Below, piece by piece: positions 63,771 to 64,000 of a DNA stretch of 64,000 nt (within the stretch, counting starts at the first letter, position 1; each line of letters opens with the position of its first letter). The stretch covers positions 1-64,000 of the forward strand of contig NZ_VWPI01000048.1 of NCBI RefSeq assembly GCF_015155755.1. Reading direction: 5' to 3'. A model generated the notes under the pieces. It did not search any database. It had not been told where the DNA came from and saw only the letters and a list, made by a program, of their open reading frames with translations. The translations under genes and the position numbers were made by a program. This stretch comes from Komagataeibacter sp. FXV3 (GTDB taxonomy: Bacteria; Pseudomonadota; Alphaproteobacteria; Acetobacterales; Acetobacteraceae).

Positions 63771-64000
63771 ATGCGTATCCTCTATCTCATTAACAGCCTG
63801 AACGGCGGCGGGGCCGAACGGCCGCTGCCTGCCGTGATCGGGATGATGCGCGCCTGCGGGCACACGGTCCGGGTCGTGGCGCTGGCGCGCAAGGCTGGCA
63901 ACGCCATTGCCTGGCTGGAGGCTGCCGGCATCGATTACCATATCGTGGATGACCGCGATCCCGCCCGGTTCGCGTCACTGGGGCAGGTGCTGCGTTATGT
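63771..64000 (+). CDS. Glycosyltransferase, GT4 type, 5' part
   Basis: An open frame starts at the ATG at 63771 and runs past the window end without a stop; 76 codons are visible. The protein begins MRILYLINSLNGGGAERPL, the classic nucleotide-binding loop of GT4 family glycosyltransferases (GGGAE), with continuing alternating beta/alpha pattern (GHTVRVVALARKAG; LEAAGIDYHIVDD). It probably adds a sugar in exopolysaccharide or lipopolysaccharide assembly. Substrate unknown. Confidence 0.75.
   Translation, partial: MRILYLINSLNGGGAERPLPAVIGMMRACGHTVRVVALARKAGNAIAWLEAAGIDYHIVDDRDPARFASLGQVLRY

Overview
This window looks like chromosomal DNA of an acetic acid bacterium (Acetobacteraceae), most likely Komagataeibacter or Gluconacetobacter. 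It is GC-rich and alphaproteobacterial in content (double cold-shock-domain protein, CobS/CobT, DUF4167, DUF3553, a GTTC-N7-GTTC LexA box). It also carries periplasmic oxidation enzymes typical of vinegar bacteria: a PQQ glucose dehydrogenase, a three-subunit molybdenum/iron-sulfur/cytochrome c aldehyde dehydrogenase and a mannitol 2-dehydrogenase. The genus is an inference from gene content. Apart from one superinfection-immunity-type gene I see no prophage, transposase, integrase, CRISPR array or rRNA.

Layout. 1-2.5 kb: 3' part of a MATE efflux pump and a divergent pair of small membrane proteins. 2.5-8.5 kb: serA, hisN and a cytochrome c on the minus strand, then kdsB-pheA and dapA-smpB on the plus strand. 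8.8-16.6 kb: cold-shock protein, TetR regulator, recG, sdhE-mfd. 16.8-25.9 kb: a secreted protein, an SBF-like transporter, a group II PLP decarboxylase, cobS-cobT with a J-domain protein, bolA-lolA and lipB. 25.9-31 kb: tRNA-Leu(GAG), galU with a phosphohexomutase (UDP-glucose supply), DUF3553, moaA and a methyltransferase. 31-42.7 kb: comF, grxC, DUF1178, DUF2147, an exported lactonase, ubiG, then a plus-strand run lysC, flavin oxidoreductase, rodZ-like, ispG, hisS, prfA. 42.7-50 kb: a secreted protein, prmC, DUF4167, a small winged-helix protein and the biotin locus (bioA divergent from bioF, a bioH-like gene and a single bioC-bioD fusion gene). 50-55 kb: lexA, moeA, rpmG, ftsB-like, eno, DUF3429. 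55-64 kb: aldehyde dehydrogenase operon, gcd, mannitol dehydrogenase and the start of a glycosyltransferase.

Most neighbours are tightly packed, with many 4-base ATGA or GTGA overlaps (sdhE/mfd, kdsB/pheA, hisN/cytochrome, bolA/lolA, galU/mutase, lysC/oxidoreductase/rodZ, bioF/bioH/bioCD). The main functional links are amino-acid synthesis (serA, pheA, dapA, lysC, hisN), biotin synthesis, molybdenum cofactor synthesis (moaA, moeA) beside a molybdenum aldehyde dehydrogenase, and sugar and alcohol oxidation.

The most striking non-coding signal is a composite palindromic repeat, seen eight times. Seven copies lie in gaps between convergent genes, and seven of the eight convergent gaps longer than about 80 bases contain one. 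Other points of note are the BioC-BioD fusion, competing hairpins before ispG, a Pho-box-like direct repeat before galU, paired perfect inverted repeats before the aldehyde dehydrogenase operon, and a LolA-like protein with a lipobox.
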